From positions 1 through 40,379 of the forward strand of contig NZ_AKJY01000015.1 of NCBI RefSeq assembly GCF_000282115.1: 40,379 nucleotides of DNA, given 5' to 3'. Position 1 is the stretch's first letter; each line of letters starts with the position of its first letter. The translations under genes and the position numbers were made by a program. Under the pieces are notes generated by a model that saw nothing but the letters and a program-made list of their open reading frames with translations, was not told the DNA's origin and ran no database searches. Source of the DNA: Chryseobacterium populi. GTDB lineage: Bacteria > Bacteroidota > Bacteroidia > Flavobacteriales > Weeksellaceae. This document shows positions 16,694 through 24,047 of the stretch, piece after piece.

Positions 16694-16720
16694 AAAACCC
16701 GCGGAAATTCTGCGGGTTTT
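16694..16720 (+). terminator. Intrinsic terminator of the 16488 lipoprotein gene
   Basis: AAAACCCGC (16694-16702) pairs with GCGGGTTTT (16712-16720); T-run on plus. Confidence 0.8.
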
Positions 16721-16725
16721 TATTG

Positions 16726-16756
16726 AAAAGCTGGCCCAAAATTTGGGTCAGCTTTT
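16726..16756 (-). terminator. Terminator of the HTH gene pair
   Basis: AAAAGCTG (16726-16733) pairs with CAGCTTTT (16749-16756) and CCCAAA (16735-16740) with TTTGGG (16742-16747), one G-U between. It overlaps the stop codon of the 16755-17075 gene and is the likely minus-strand end. Confidence 0.7.
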
Positions 16757-17075
16757 ATTTTTTATACTTTTTTTTCCATATCGTAATTGAATTCCGGCTG
16801 AGTTTAAAATGTCTTGCCAACTGTGAATTATTAAGCTTATTCTCTTCCTGATAAACTAATATCTGTGAAATGGTGTACTCATCATACATTCTGTGTCTTT
16901 GATTGAATATTTCAGTCTGTTTATCTGTATCAAAAATGATTTCATTAAGTTTAATAATATCCAGGGCTGCCAATTTTGCTTTTTCCAAAATCGGAATACA
17001 CCTGCTTTTTTTCTCAGGATATTTTTCATTGAGAATATCCCAATATATTTTTTTATAATCAGGTACAGTACTCAT
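16755..17075 (-). CDS. HTH protein of transposase-like type, second of a coupled pair
   Basis: 106 aa. N-terminus MSTVPDYKKIYWDILNEKYP, helical throughout, ending in a clear HTH (NNSQLARHFKLSRNSITIWK) followed by a basic tail. The start ATG overlaps the stop of the upstream gene by one base (TAATG), so translation is coupled. I recall this two-gene set as very common in Chryseobacterium, usually labelled transposase because of the HTH, yet no DDE domain is present and no inverted repeats bound the pair. It may be a domesticated DNA-binding module. Confidence 0.65.
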   Translation of the reverse strand: MSTVPDYKKIYWDILNEKYPEKKSRCIPILEKAKLAALDIIKLNEIIFDTDKQTEIFNQRHRMYDEYTISQILVYQEENKLNNSQLARHFKLSRNSITIWKKKYKK

Positions 17076-17491
17076 TATTTATATTTTGCAAGCCATTTGT
17101 GCAGAGTCGTTTTAGGAATCCTATATTCTTCCAGTACCTGTTTTTTAGTTTTTTTTCCGGTATCTAAAGTTTCTATGATAAAGTCTATCATTTCTTTGGT
17201 ATAAATATTTTTCTCCTTCACCGGAAATAATCTGGAATCCTTATCAGAAGCAGAAACCGGAGGTGCATAAAGTATCAGATGCTGGGAATAGAGCCTGAAG
17301 AGATCATATTCCAACAGTTTACTCCATTTCAACATCAGCTCAGTTTCCATGCTTTTAGCTTCGTAAATGAATTGAACATCACTTTCCTGTACTTTAAATA
17401 CTTTTTTTATCCGGGAAAAACTTATTCCACGGTCTGCCACACATTGCCTGATCATACTCCCGATATGGATTTCCCTGAAGTTTTCTTCCAT
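17075..17491 (-). CDS. HTH protein of transposase-like type, first of a coupled pair
   Basis: 138 aa. An N-terminal region (MEENFREIHIGSMIRQCVAD, then LLEYDLFRLYSQHLILYAPP) resembles the Chryseobacterium proteins annotated as transposase; the C-terminal third has an HTH (KTKKQVLEEYRIPKTTLHKW). The early part also resembles an XRE-like helix bundle (GSMIRQCVADRGISFSRIKK). No catalytic residues are visible. Coupled to the 106-aa protein by a TAATG overlap. Preceded by a long-loop terminator (17513-17578) that insulates it from the surface-protein operon. Confidence 0.65.
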   Translation of the reverse strand: MEENFREIHIGSMIRQCVADRGISFSRIKKVFKVQESDVQFIYEAKSMETELMLKWSKLLEYDLFRLYSQHLILYAPPVSASDKDSRLFPVKEKNIYTKEMIDFIIETLDTGKKTKKQVLEEYRIPKTTLHKWLAKYK

Positions 17492-17512
17492 GTTTTTCGG
17501 TATTACATGTTT

Positions 17513-17578
17513 AAAAAAAGGCCTCCTTTTTTTGACATCATCGGTGAATTATGAGGGAACACAACATTTCAGGAGGCC
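17513..17578 (-). terminator. Long-loop stem with T7, end of the surface-protein operon
   Basis: On the minus strand GGCCTCCT (17578-17571) pairs with AGGAGGCC (17527-17520), 43-nt loop, then seven Ts (17519-17513). It lies 10 bp past the last surface-protein stop and 22 bp ahead of the HTH pair, so it either ends the former or attenuates the latter. Confidence 0.55.
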
Positions 17579-17587
17579 ATAAAGTAA

Positions 17588-18385
17588 TTAAAAATGCTTT
17601 CTGATCGTAATATTTGAATTGGTATTTGTAGATAAAGTACTTGAAACATCAGCCCTCATCCGGTATTGTATATTGATTACCGTTCCGGCAGTCAGTTGTC
17701 CCATCCAATACAGCGGCATATCTCCTTGAGCGCCACCTGCCCCGGTTCCATAATATGAAATAGCCAGAACTGTGGACGTTGTTGCATTAAATATTCGCGC
17801 TCCAAAAGCTTTCGTTACTCCGTTTGTAGAAGATAATCTTAAAGAAATATCTCCAAAGAAAGAGTACAAACCTGTAGCTGGTATCGTGAAAGAACCGGAT
17901 GCATGTATATTTCCGGAATCCAGTCTTTCAGTTGTAAAATTCATGGTCGTCCAGGCAGAATAAGCAGAGGCAGTATACGCTGCATTTACTGTTGCCGGAC
18001 TTCCGGCAAATAAAACCTGGGTAATATTTTTGTTACTGATTTCTGACCGTACGTCAGAGATCTCTCCTATTCCTTCCCATTGAGTTCCGGTCCAGATATA
18101 AAAAGTATCTTTCAATACATTATTCGGAGTAGTGCCTGCATCTGCAAGATTATAAACCAAAACTCCCTGATCTGTAGAATTCAAAGAAGAAATCACAGGA
18201 ATTGTGGAAACATCATTAACCCCCGAAAGCTGTACTCTTGGAATAAGCAATCCTTTATTGGTACTGAATAAATCAAGAATAGTGCTTGCATCCGGGTTAC
18301 TTAATCCTATACCCACCTGCGCCTTGTTGTTGCTAATGCCTGAAAGAATGATAAGGACATATATTATTTTAATTTGTGTTTTCAT
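17588..18385 (-). CDS. Secreted surface protein, third gene of operon (C1q-like C-terminus)
   Basis: 265 aa from ATG 18385. I prefer this start over the longer frame to 18463 because a signal peptide begins here (MKTQIKIIYVLIILSGISNN) and it leaves 7 bp to the stop of the upstream gene. The mature start AQVGIGLSNPDASTILDLFS is the Bacteroidota VGIG-x-NPD motif, followed by TNKGLLIPRVQL and a tryptophan-bearing WTGTQWEGIG. The C-terminal half is beta-rich with the spacing of a C1q/TNF-like jelly roll (TGLYSFFGDISLRL, ... VINIQYRM). Probably exported and surface- or matrix-associated; function unknown. Paralogue of the next two genes. Confidence 0.75.
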   Translation of the reverse strand: MKTQIKIIYVLIILSGISNNKAQVGIGLSNPDASTILDLFSTNKGLLIPRVQLSGVNDVSTIPVISSLNSTDQGVLVYNLADAGTTPNNVLKDTFYIWTGTQWEGIGEISDVRSEISNKNITQVLFAGSPATVNAAYTASAYSAWTTMNFTTERLDSGNIHASGSFTIPATGLYSFFGDISLRLSSTNGVTKAFGARIFNATTSTVLAISYYGTGAGGAQGDMPLYWMGQLTAGTVINIQYRMRADVSSTLSTNTNSNITIRKHF

Positions 18386-18392
18386 AGAATCA

Positions 18393-19151
18393 TTATTGAT
18401 ATTTATAAATGTTAAGGGTGCCAGACTGTATTCTGTAATTATTGGCTGTATAGGTATACTCAAAAGTCAGCAAGTCATTTACTGTAAGATTTTGTGTACT
18501 GATGGTTGTGGTATACATCCGGTTGTTAATTACATTATCTCTTCCATAGCTGCTTGCAAAGTTTGCGGTTCCCTTCAGTATATTTTGTGTTGTAGTTCCG
18601 CCATTATTCCCTGTATTGGACATATCCGTGATAAACTCTATCATATATATTCCCGATGCAGGAATTTTGTACTGGTTGGCAGCAGTAACCCAGCCTGAAT
18701 ATTTATCTATGATAATTTCAGCAGCACTCAGTGTAAGTTTGGTAAAAGCCCCTCCGGCTGCACTTCCTAAAGATGTAATAGGTTTTTGTCCGATTGCTGC
18801 GCTGAATACCAACAGGGGAATCTGCGATGTAGAAATAATTTCTTCAGTGGCCGTAAACGTTGCCTGGGAATGATACCTGTTGTCACTTCCCCAATATCCG
18901 ATTCCTTTTGCAATATCATTGCCGGCATCTGAACTCGTGTTGTAAAAAAACAGTCCGACAGCCGGTGAAGCAACAGGTGTTACAGTATTGGTTCTGTTGG
19001 TTATTGATAACCCGGGGATTCTTAAAGCTTTTGAATTGGAATCTAATTTCAGGATTGCTGCCTGGGAAACATTAGTAGATCCTATAACAACCTGAGCATT
19101 AAACATAGTCATCATTACCCCAAGAAGCAAAATAATCGTTTTTGTTTTCAT
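18393..19151 (-). CDS. Secreted surface protein, second gene of operon
   Basis: 252 aa. Signal peptide MKTKTIILLLGVMMTMFNAQ, then VVIGSTNVSQAAILKLDSNS, a divergent form of the VGIGTTNPD element, and ALRIPGLSITN. The C-terminal half (SGWVTAANQYKIPASGIYMI, NVINNRMYTT, NDLLTFEYTYT) is a C1q-like beta-sandwich pattern. Spacing is 6 bp from the upstream gene and 7 bp to the next, so all three are one operon. No enzyme motif. The paralogues differ mostly in the C-terminal half, as expected of proteins with variable ligands. Confidence 0.75.
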   Translation of the reverse strand: MKTKTIILLLGVMMTMFNAQVVIGSTNVSQAAILKLDSNSKALRIPGLSITNRTNTVTPVASPAVGLFFYNTSSDAGNDIAKGIGYWGSDNRYHSQATFTATEEIISTSQIPLLVFSAAIGQKPITSLGSAAGGAFTKLTLSAAEIIIDKYSGWVTAANQYKIPASGIYMIEFITDMSNTGNNGGTTTQNILKGTANFASSYGRDNVINNRMYTTTISTQNLTVNDLLTFEYTYTANNYRIQSGTLNIYKYQ

Positions 19152-19157
19152 AGTAAT

Positions 19158-19928
19158 TTAATTTGAAATTCGTGAGATAGAAACATTCGGGTTTGTTACC
19201 TGATAGGCTGAATTAGAAGACTGTACCCTGAAGGTAATGATATCATTTACAGCAAGGTTCAGCGTACAGGTACCGGATACTCCTCCAAACTGATATACTT
19301 TAGCTGTTCCGTAAGTACAGATGTTCGTTCCATTTTTGAGTACATATACGATAGTTCCGCCAATTGTGTCTCCGGATACATTCCTAAGGTCTGCATTGTA
19401 AGAGATAACATATCCACCTGCCTGCTGGATGGCATATCCCGTATAAGCTCCGGCACTCCCCTGCGCTCCGGCGGGTGAATTCTGGTATAGTGTATTGAAT
19501 GTAAGACCGGAAATAGTACCGGCAGCAATACTTGCCGAAGCCGCTAAGTTACTAGCTGCAAATACAGGAGTGATGAAAGGAACTTTTTCCACTTCTGTTT
19601 TTACATTAGCTTTGGTCCACATTTTTTCCCAAACAGTTCCATTATAAGCGTATAATCCTTTATTCACCTGTGTAGTTCCGGATCCTGCAACAGCAGTATT
19701 ATAAACTACAAAACCCATTTTAGGATTTCCAACTGTAGTAATATCCGTGGCAGATGTAAGGGAAACAACGGGAAGCTGCACTCCTTTATTCGCAGCCACC
19801 ACCTCTAAAATAGCCGAAGGATCAGGGTTTGTGGTACCTATCCCTACACTTCCTTGTTGTGCGTTAAGAAAACAGGTCACAAAATATAAAGGAAGTAGCA
19901 ATAATTTCGTTTTTTTTGTTTTTTTCAT
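19158..19928 (-). CDS. Secreted surface protein, first gene of operon
   Basis: 256 aa. Signal peptide (about 1-23, ...TCFLNA-QQ), then GSVGIGTTNPDPSAILEVVA, the canonical flavobacterial surface-protein motif, NKGVQLPVVSL, and YNGTVWEKMW. C-terminal jelly-roll-like half with AGGYVISYNADLRNVSG and NDIITFRVQ. Head of a three-gene operon; its upstream region carries three TATCAC boxes (19999-20022) beside the membrane-anchored regulator gene. Export via Sec; no T9SS C-terminal domain is evident. Confidence 0.78.
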   Translation of the reverse strand: MKKTKKTKLLLLPLYFVTCFLNAQQGSVGIGTTNPDPSAILEVVAANKGVQLPVVSLTSATDITTVGNPKMGFVVYNTAVAGSGTTQVNKGLYAYNGTVWEKMWTKANVKTEVEKVPFITPVFAASNLAASASIAAGTISGLTFNTLYQNSPAGAQGSAGAYTGYAIQQAGGYVISYNADLRNVSGDTIGGTIVYVLKNGTNICTYGTAKVYQFGGVSGTCTLNLAVNDIITFRVQSSNSAYQVTNPNVSISRISN

Positions 19929-19998
19929 TTTGTTATTTTTAGAATCGTCATTGCAATTGATTCAACAAAGCAAAGAAACTATTCTAAAAAACTGAAAA

Positions 19999-20022
19999 TA
20001 TCACCTATCACACATCTATCAC
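19999..20022. promoter_or_regulatory. Three TATCAC boxes upstream of the surface-protein operon
   Basis: TATCAC at 19999-20004, 20006-20011 and 20017-20022; the last two read TATCACAC and TATCACAT with 11-bp period, one helical turn. Position is about 70-95 bp ahead of the 19928 ATG. The same pattern occurs at 20987-21003. Confidence 0.5.
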
Positions 20023-20074
20023 ATTTTTATAAACAGATAAAAAAACAGTGATTTATTTATCAGAAAAATAAAAT

Positions 20075-20836
20075 TCAGCCCAATGCATTCATCCATAAAT
20101 AAATATCTTCGTGGGAATGAATATTAAGTTTTTTACGGAGTCTGTTTTTCCGCATCTGAACGGCACGTGTGGTAACGAAAGTGTATTCCGAAATATCTTT
20201 TGTAGAAAAGTTCAGCTTAAGTAAGGCACAAAATTTCAGAGTCTCGTTATTGATGTCCGGATAAATTTTGATCAATTCTGAACAAAACCGGGGATAAAGA
20301 TCTCTGAATCTGGTCAAAAATTCGGGATTATTTTCTTTGGCTAGTTTTACAATCTCTTCAAATCCTTCATGAATTTTAAATTTAAGCTCCTGCGCTTCTT
20401 TTTCTTTTTCTTTTATTTTTTCCTGCTTTATCTCTAATTTTTCTTCCAATAATTTTTCTTTTCTTTTATTGATTTTCGCAAAAATCAGTAATAAAAAGCC
20501 TGAAAAAAACACAATTAAACAGATGATGTAATAAAACATGAATTCCCGGTCTTTATATTCTTCTTCCCGGTCTTTCATATATTGCTGTACTGGAAGATCC
20601 GGTTCTCTATCCCTTATTTCCTTAAGCGTATCCTGTAGTATTTGGTGTGCTGTATTTTCAAATTCGAAATATTCTTTAACGAATGTTTTCAGCTCACTTT
20701 CCCATTCTTCTGATAATGATCGGCTTACTATATTCAGATCTGTAATAAGCGGGGCAGATCCATAAACTTTACAAACAAGACCAAATAAGCAAACTAAAAA
20801 CAGGGTTTTAGCAATAATAGTTTTCACGGGTTTCAT
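20075..20836 (-). CDS. Membrane-anchored HTH regulator, short form
   Basis: 253 aa. N-terminal signal/anchor (about 1-26), a short periplasmic segment, a membrane helix at about 100-121 (FMFYYIICLIVFFSGFLLLI), a Lys/Glu-rich coiled coil (122-160), and a C-terminal domain (about 165-253) with a LuxR-like HTH: NETLKFCALLKLNFSTKDIS, then RAVQMRKNRLRKKLN. That C-terminal domain is nearly identical to that of the 491-aa protein at 21098-22573, but here the TPR sensor is missing. It lies 146 bp upstream of the surface-protein operon on the same strand, with TATCAC boxes both before and after it. Likely controls the operon and itself; DNA binding by a membrane-bound protein is the known mode in this family type. 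Inference as to targets. Confidence 0.7.
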   Translation of the reverse strand: MKPVKTIIAKTLFLVCLFGLVCKVYGSAPLITDLNIVSRSLSEEWESELKTFVKEYFEFENTAHQILQDTLKEIRDREPDLPVQQYMKDREEEYKDREFMFYYIICLIVFFSGFLLLIFAKINKRKEKLLEEKLEIKQEKIKEKEKEAQELKFKIHEGFEEIVKLAKENNPEFLTRFRDLYPRFCSELIKIYPDINNETLKFCALLKLNFSTKDISEYTFVTTRAVQMRKNRLRKKLNIHSHEDIYLWMNALG

Positions 20837-20913
20837 ATATTATTTTGGAAGTCATTGGTTTAATTGTATTCTACCGACAAAATTTGCTTTTACCCGGTAA
20901 AAATTCAATCATT

Positions 20914-20931
20914 GTGATAGGCATGTATCAC
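20914..20931. promoter_or_regulatory. Palindromic GTGATA-N6-TATCAC site
   Basis: GTGATA (20914-20919) and TATCAC (20926-20931) form an inverted pair with 12-bp period, 78 bp ahead of the regulator ATG (20836). A weak minus -7 (AAATTTTG) sits at 20885-20878, placing this site near -45. Confidence 0.4.
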
Positions 20932-20986
20932 CTTAAAAATTATTCACAAAATAAGATAAGTCCCCGGTGACACTCAAAAAATCGAG

Positions 20987-21003
20987 TATCACACAGGTAT
21001 CAC
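20987..21003. promoter_or_regulatory. Two TATCAC boxes, 11-bp period, upstream of the short regulator
   Basis: TATCAC at 20987-20992 and 20998-21003, the latter as GTATCACATT. Identical spacing and flanks to 20006-20022. Confidence 0.45.
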
Positions 21004-21097
21004 ATTAATGTATATGGTTTATAGTCAATATCATTATATTTAAAGATGTACAGTCCCGGCCTTTAGATGCATTCATGATTTGACTTATTGGTTTTAT

Positions 21098-22573
21098 TTA
21101 AATTTCATTTATCCATAGATAAATATCTTCGTCAGAAGGAATATTAAATTTTTTTCTAAGCCGGTTTTTACGGATCTGAACTGCTCTTGGAGTAACAAAT
21201 GTATATTCCGAGATATCTTTCGTTGAAAAATTCAATTTCAGCAGGGCACAAAACCTGAGAGTTTCATTATTAATATCAGGATACATTTTTAATAAGGAGT
21301 TACAAAATTCGGGGTAAATTTCCCTGAATCTGGTCATAAACTCAGGATTATTATCTTTTGCAAGTTCTACCATCTCTTCAAAAGCTTCATTAATCTTGAC
21401 TTTTAAATTTTCAACTTCATGATGTTTTGCTTCAATCACCTTTGTATTTTTAAGATTTTCTTTTTCCAGTTTCTTTTTCCTGCGAAATACAGAAGTAAGG
21501 ATTAATAAAAGCAGACCTACCGCAAGCGTTGCCCAATAGAAAATTGTATTACGGTACTTTTTCCCGTCTTGTATTTCAATATTTTTCTTTTGAACCAGAT
21601 GTTTAAACGGTTCTTTTATATTTTCTTTTTCAAGCGTATTGATACTGTCTTTAAGCTTTACGAATTTTTTCAATTCTTTCTGTGCTTCAGGTAAGTTTTT
21701 TTGCTGTTCAGAAATTTTAAACCGAAGTTCATAGAGATATTTAAGACTAGTGAGATCATTCAGCTTTTCCGCATAAATAATTGCACTGTCATTTGATATT
21801 TTGGCGTTTTTATAATCCCCTTCATCAAAATAAATGTTGGCAAGATATTTAAACGGAAACACAATCGTAGAACCCGTTCTGTTTTGTGGTACAACTTTCA
21901 GGGCTTCTTTAAGATAATATTTTGCTGAATCCTTCTGATGCTGCAGGTACTTTATTTCTCCAATATTGCCATTGAGATATGATTTAAGAATTTCCGTCTT
22001 TCTGTTACTGATTTTCAATTTTGAAAGAAAGTAACGGGCTTTATTGTAATAATATAAGGTGGAATCATTATTCTGCTTTCTTCCATACATCACTGCAATA
22101 TTATTGTAAGACATACTTTTGTAAAAATTTGAACTTTCAGCTTCAGGAATTTTTTCTGATACTATGAGCATTTTTCTGTATTCCTTCAAAGCCTCATCAT
22201 ATTCATTTACTGCAGAATAAATAAGGCCTGTAACTTTGAGAATGTTAAACTGCTGCTCAGGGTTTTGCTTTGTGTATACTTCTTTCTCAGATATTTTAAT
22301 ATACTCCAGGCTCTTGGTGGTTTGTTTCTGATACAGCAAAGCCATTGCAATCCTATAACTGGCAAGTGCAATTCCTTTTGAATAATGAATTTTTTGTGAA
22401 GATTCTAAAATTTCATTACTCCGAGCCATATATTCTTCCTGTTTTCCGTCAGCCAAAAGCATTTCAGAAGACCTCAGAGAATCTTCGATATCTTTAATTG
22501 AAGAGAAATTCTGTGCCTGCAGGAGCCTGGAATTCAATGGTAAGAAAAGTATAATCAATAAATATCTATTCAA
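21098..22573 (-). CDS. Membrane-anchored TPR/HTH regulator, long form
   Basis: 491 aa. The only suitable start is TTG at 22573, directly before a signal peptide (NRYLLIILFLPLNSRLLQA). Residues about 30-310 are tetratricopeptide repeats in the periplasm (for example ALKEYRKMLIVSEKI, YYNKARYFLSKLK, SAKYYLKEALKVV). A membrane helix at about 345-365 (FYWATLAVGLLLLIL), a coiled coil, then the HTH domain (NETLRFCALLKLNFSTKDIS, RAVQIRKNRLRKKF). This is the TPR-plus-LuxR-like layout often seen in Chryseobacterium. Paralogue of the short regulator 261 bp downstream. A minus -7 TAATTTTG is at 22606-22599. No TATCAC boxes lie upstream, so it is probably controlled differently. Confidence 0.75.
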   Translation of the reverse strand: MNRYLLIILFLPLNSRLLQAQNFSSIKDIEDSLRSSEMLLADGKQEEYMARSNEILESSQKIHYSKGIALASYRIAMALLYQKQTTKSLEYIKISEKEVYTKQNPEQQFNILKVTGLIYSAVNEYDEALKEYRKMLIVSEKIPEAESSNFYKSMSYNNIAVMYGRKQNNDSTLYYYNKARYFLSKLKISNRKTEILKSYLNGNIGEIKYLQHQKDSAKYYLKEALKVVPQNRTGSTIVFPFKYLANIYFDEGDYKNAKISNDSAIIYAEKLNDLTSLKYLYELRFKISEQQKNLPEAQKELKKFVKLKDSINTLEKENIKEPFKHLVQKKNIEIQDGKKYRNTIFYWATLAVGLLLLILTSVFRRKKKLEKENLKNTKVIEAKHHEVENLKVKINEAFEEMVELAKDNNPEFMTRFREIYPEFCNSLLKMYPDINNETLRFCALLKLNFSTKDISEYTFVTPRAVQIRKNRLRKKFNIPSDEDIYLWINEI

Positions 22574-22730
22574 ATTTTCAACTGTATTAATTAGTTATCA
22601 AAATTAATTATTATAAAATAATATTATATTAAAATATTTTTAATATAACGTTGAGTACTGTAACTTATTTCTCCAAAACAAGACTCATGTATCAACATAA
22701 TTATTACATTTGTAATCAATAAAAAGTTTT

Positions 22731-23891
22731 ATGAAAAAATTAGCAATATTCTCTTCCATTTTTATTGGAGTTCTTGCTTTCAGCCAGGGAATTAAATTCG
22801 AAGACAGCAACTTCACAACCATCCTTGCTAAAGCTAAAAAAGAAAACAAACTTATTTTTATCGACGCTTATGCATCATGGTGCGGACCCTGTAAGCTGAT
22901 GGTAAAAAATATCTTCCCGCTTAAGACTGTGGGAGATTATTATAACTCTAATTTCATCAATGCAAAAATTGATATGGAAAAAGGAGAAGGTATCGATCTG
23001 GCAAAAAAATACAATGTTAAAGCCTACCCTACTTACCTTTTTGTGAACGGTGACGGAGAAGAAGTGCACAGAACACTGGGCTATGTAGAAGAAAAAGATT
23101 TTATCCAGTTTGCAAAAGATGCAGGCGACCCGAATAAGAGACTGGCGGCTTTAAAACAAAAATTTGAAAACGGAGAGAAAGATCCTGAGTTTTTAAAGAA
23201 TCTTGCCGGGCTTACGATGTATAATGATTCTGAATTTGCAGGAAGAGTTATGGATCGTTATTTTCAGGCGAAAACCACATTAGATAAGGAAGATGTTCAG
23301 ATGTTGCTTTCCGGGGTACAAACTACTGACAGTCCTTTATACAAAACTTTCCAGACAAAAAAAGCGGATATTATCAAAATACTTCCTGCAGACCGCTATG
23401 AAATGTTTGATAAAAATATCAAACTGAACAGCATTATGAAAAAAACATATAACGCTGATACTAAAACGTGGGATGATAACTATTTCCTTACAGAATCACA
23501 AAAGTTCTTAAGCAAGGAAGAATCTGAGAAAATTTTAAAAAGAGCAAAAGCAGGCAGAGCTTTGAAGAATAAAGATATTGCTACTTATGAAAAGTTGAGT
23601 CTTGATTTATACAAAGATTATTCAGCTTTAAGTTCTGAAGAATTAAATTCTGTTGCATGGAATTTCTTTGAGAATGTAAATACCAAGTCTTCTCTTGAAA
23701 CTGCTGTAAAGTGGGCCCAGGAATCTGTAAAGAAAGACGAAAACTATGCCAATACAGATACATTAGCCAATCTTTATAATAAAGTGGGAGATAAAAAGAA
23801 TGCTAAATTATGGGCTGAAAAATCTATTGAGCTGGCAAAAAAGACAGGTGAAGATTCCGGTGACACAGAAAAATTACTGAAAAGCCTTTAA
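22731..23891 (+). CDS. Exported thioredoxin-domain protein with helical C-terminus
   Basis: 386 aa. Signal peptide (about 1-18), thioredoxin domain about 22-130 with active site Trp50-Cys51-Gly-Pro-Cys54 (ASWCGPCKLM) and the cis-proline segment KAYPTYLFV, then a 250-residue helical region ending in TPR-like helices (TLANLYNKVGDKKNAKLWAE). A periplasmic disulfide reductase or isomerase is expected; redox partner unknown. The -7 motif TACATTTG is at 22705-22712, 19 bp before the start. A very strong terminator follows, so this is a single-gene transcript. Confidence 0.88.
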   Translation: MKKLAIFSSIFIGVLAFSQGIKFEDSNFTTILAKAKKENKLIFIDAYASWCGPCKLMVKNIFPLKTVGDYYNSNFINAKIDMEKGEGIDLAKKYNVKAYPTYLFVNGDGEEVHRTLGYVEEKDFIQFAKDAGDPNKRLAALKQKFENGEKDPEFLKNLAGLTMYNDSEFAGRVMDRYFQAKTTLDKEDVQMLLSGVQTTDSPLYKTFQTKKADIIKILPADRYEMFDKNIKLNSIMKKTYNADTKTWDDNYFLTESQKFLSKEESEKILKRAKAGRALKNKDIATYEKLSLDLYKDYSALSSEELNSVAWNFFENVNTKSSLETAVKWAQESVKKDENYANTDTLANLYNKVGDKKNAKLWAEKSIELAKKTGEDSGDTEKLLKSL

Positions 23892-23910
23892 TACAATCTA
23901 TAATCAACAA

Positions 23911-23944
23911 AAAACGCCGCAGATCAAGATCTGCGGCGTTTTTT
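23911..23944 (+). terminator. Strong intrinsic terminator after the thioredoxin-like gene
   Basis: Perfect 15-bp stem: AAAACGCCGCAGATC (23911-23925) with 23928-23942, and six Ts. Also functional in reverse thanks to the A-run. Confidence 0.9.
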
Positions 23945-23960
23945 GCTACACATTTTTTAA

Positions 23961-24007
23961 ACCACCCCGTCAGATCTTTCTGATCTGCCACCCCTCCAGG
24001 GGAGGGG
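23961..24007. repeat. REP-like element with two hairpins
   Basis: CAGATC/GATCTG (23971-23976 with 23982-23987) then CCCCTCC/GGAGGGG (23991-23997 with 24001-24007). The GC-rich CCACCCC...CCCCTCC...GGAGGGG pattern resembles an intergenic repeat I recall from Bacteroidota genomes. It lies between convergent genes. Confidence 0.5.
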
Positions 24008-24047
24008 AATTACTACCGGTTGGCAATACTTTTATTTTTTTGCCAAA

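Noticed and set aside
18386..18463. Longer N-terminus for the third surface protein
   Set aside because: It would overlap the upstream gene by 71 bp and hide the signal peptide; ATG 18385 gives a proper signal and operon spacing.
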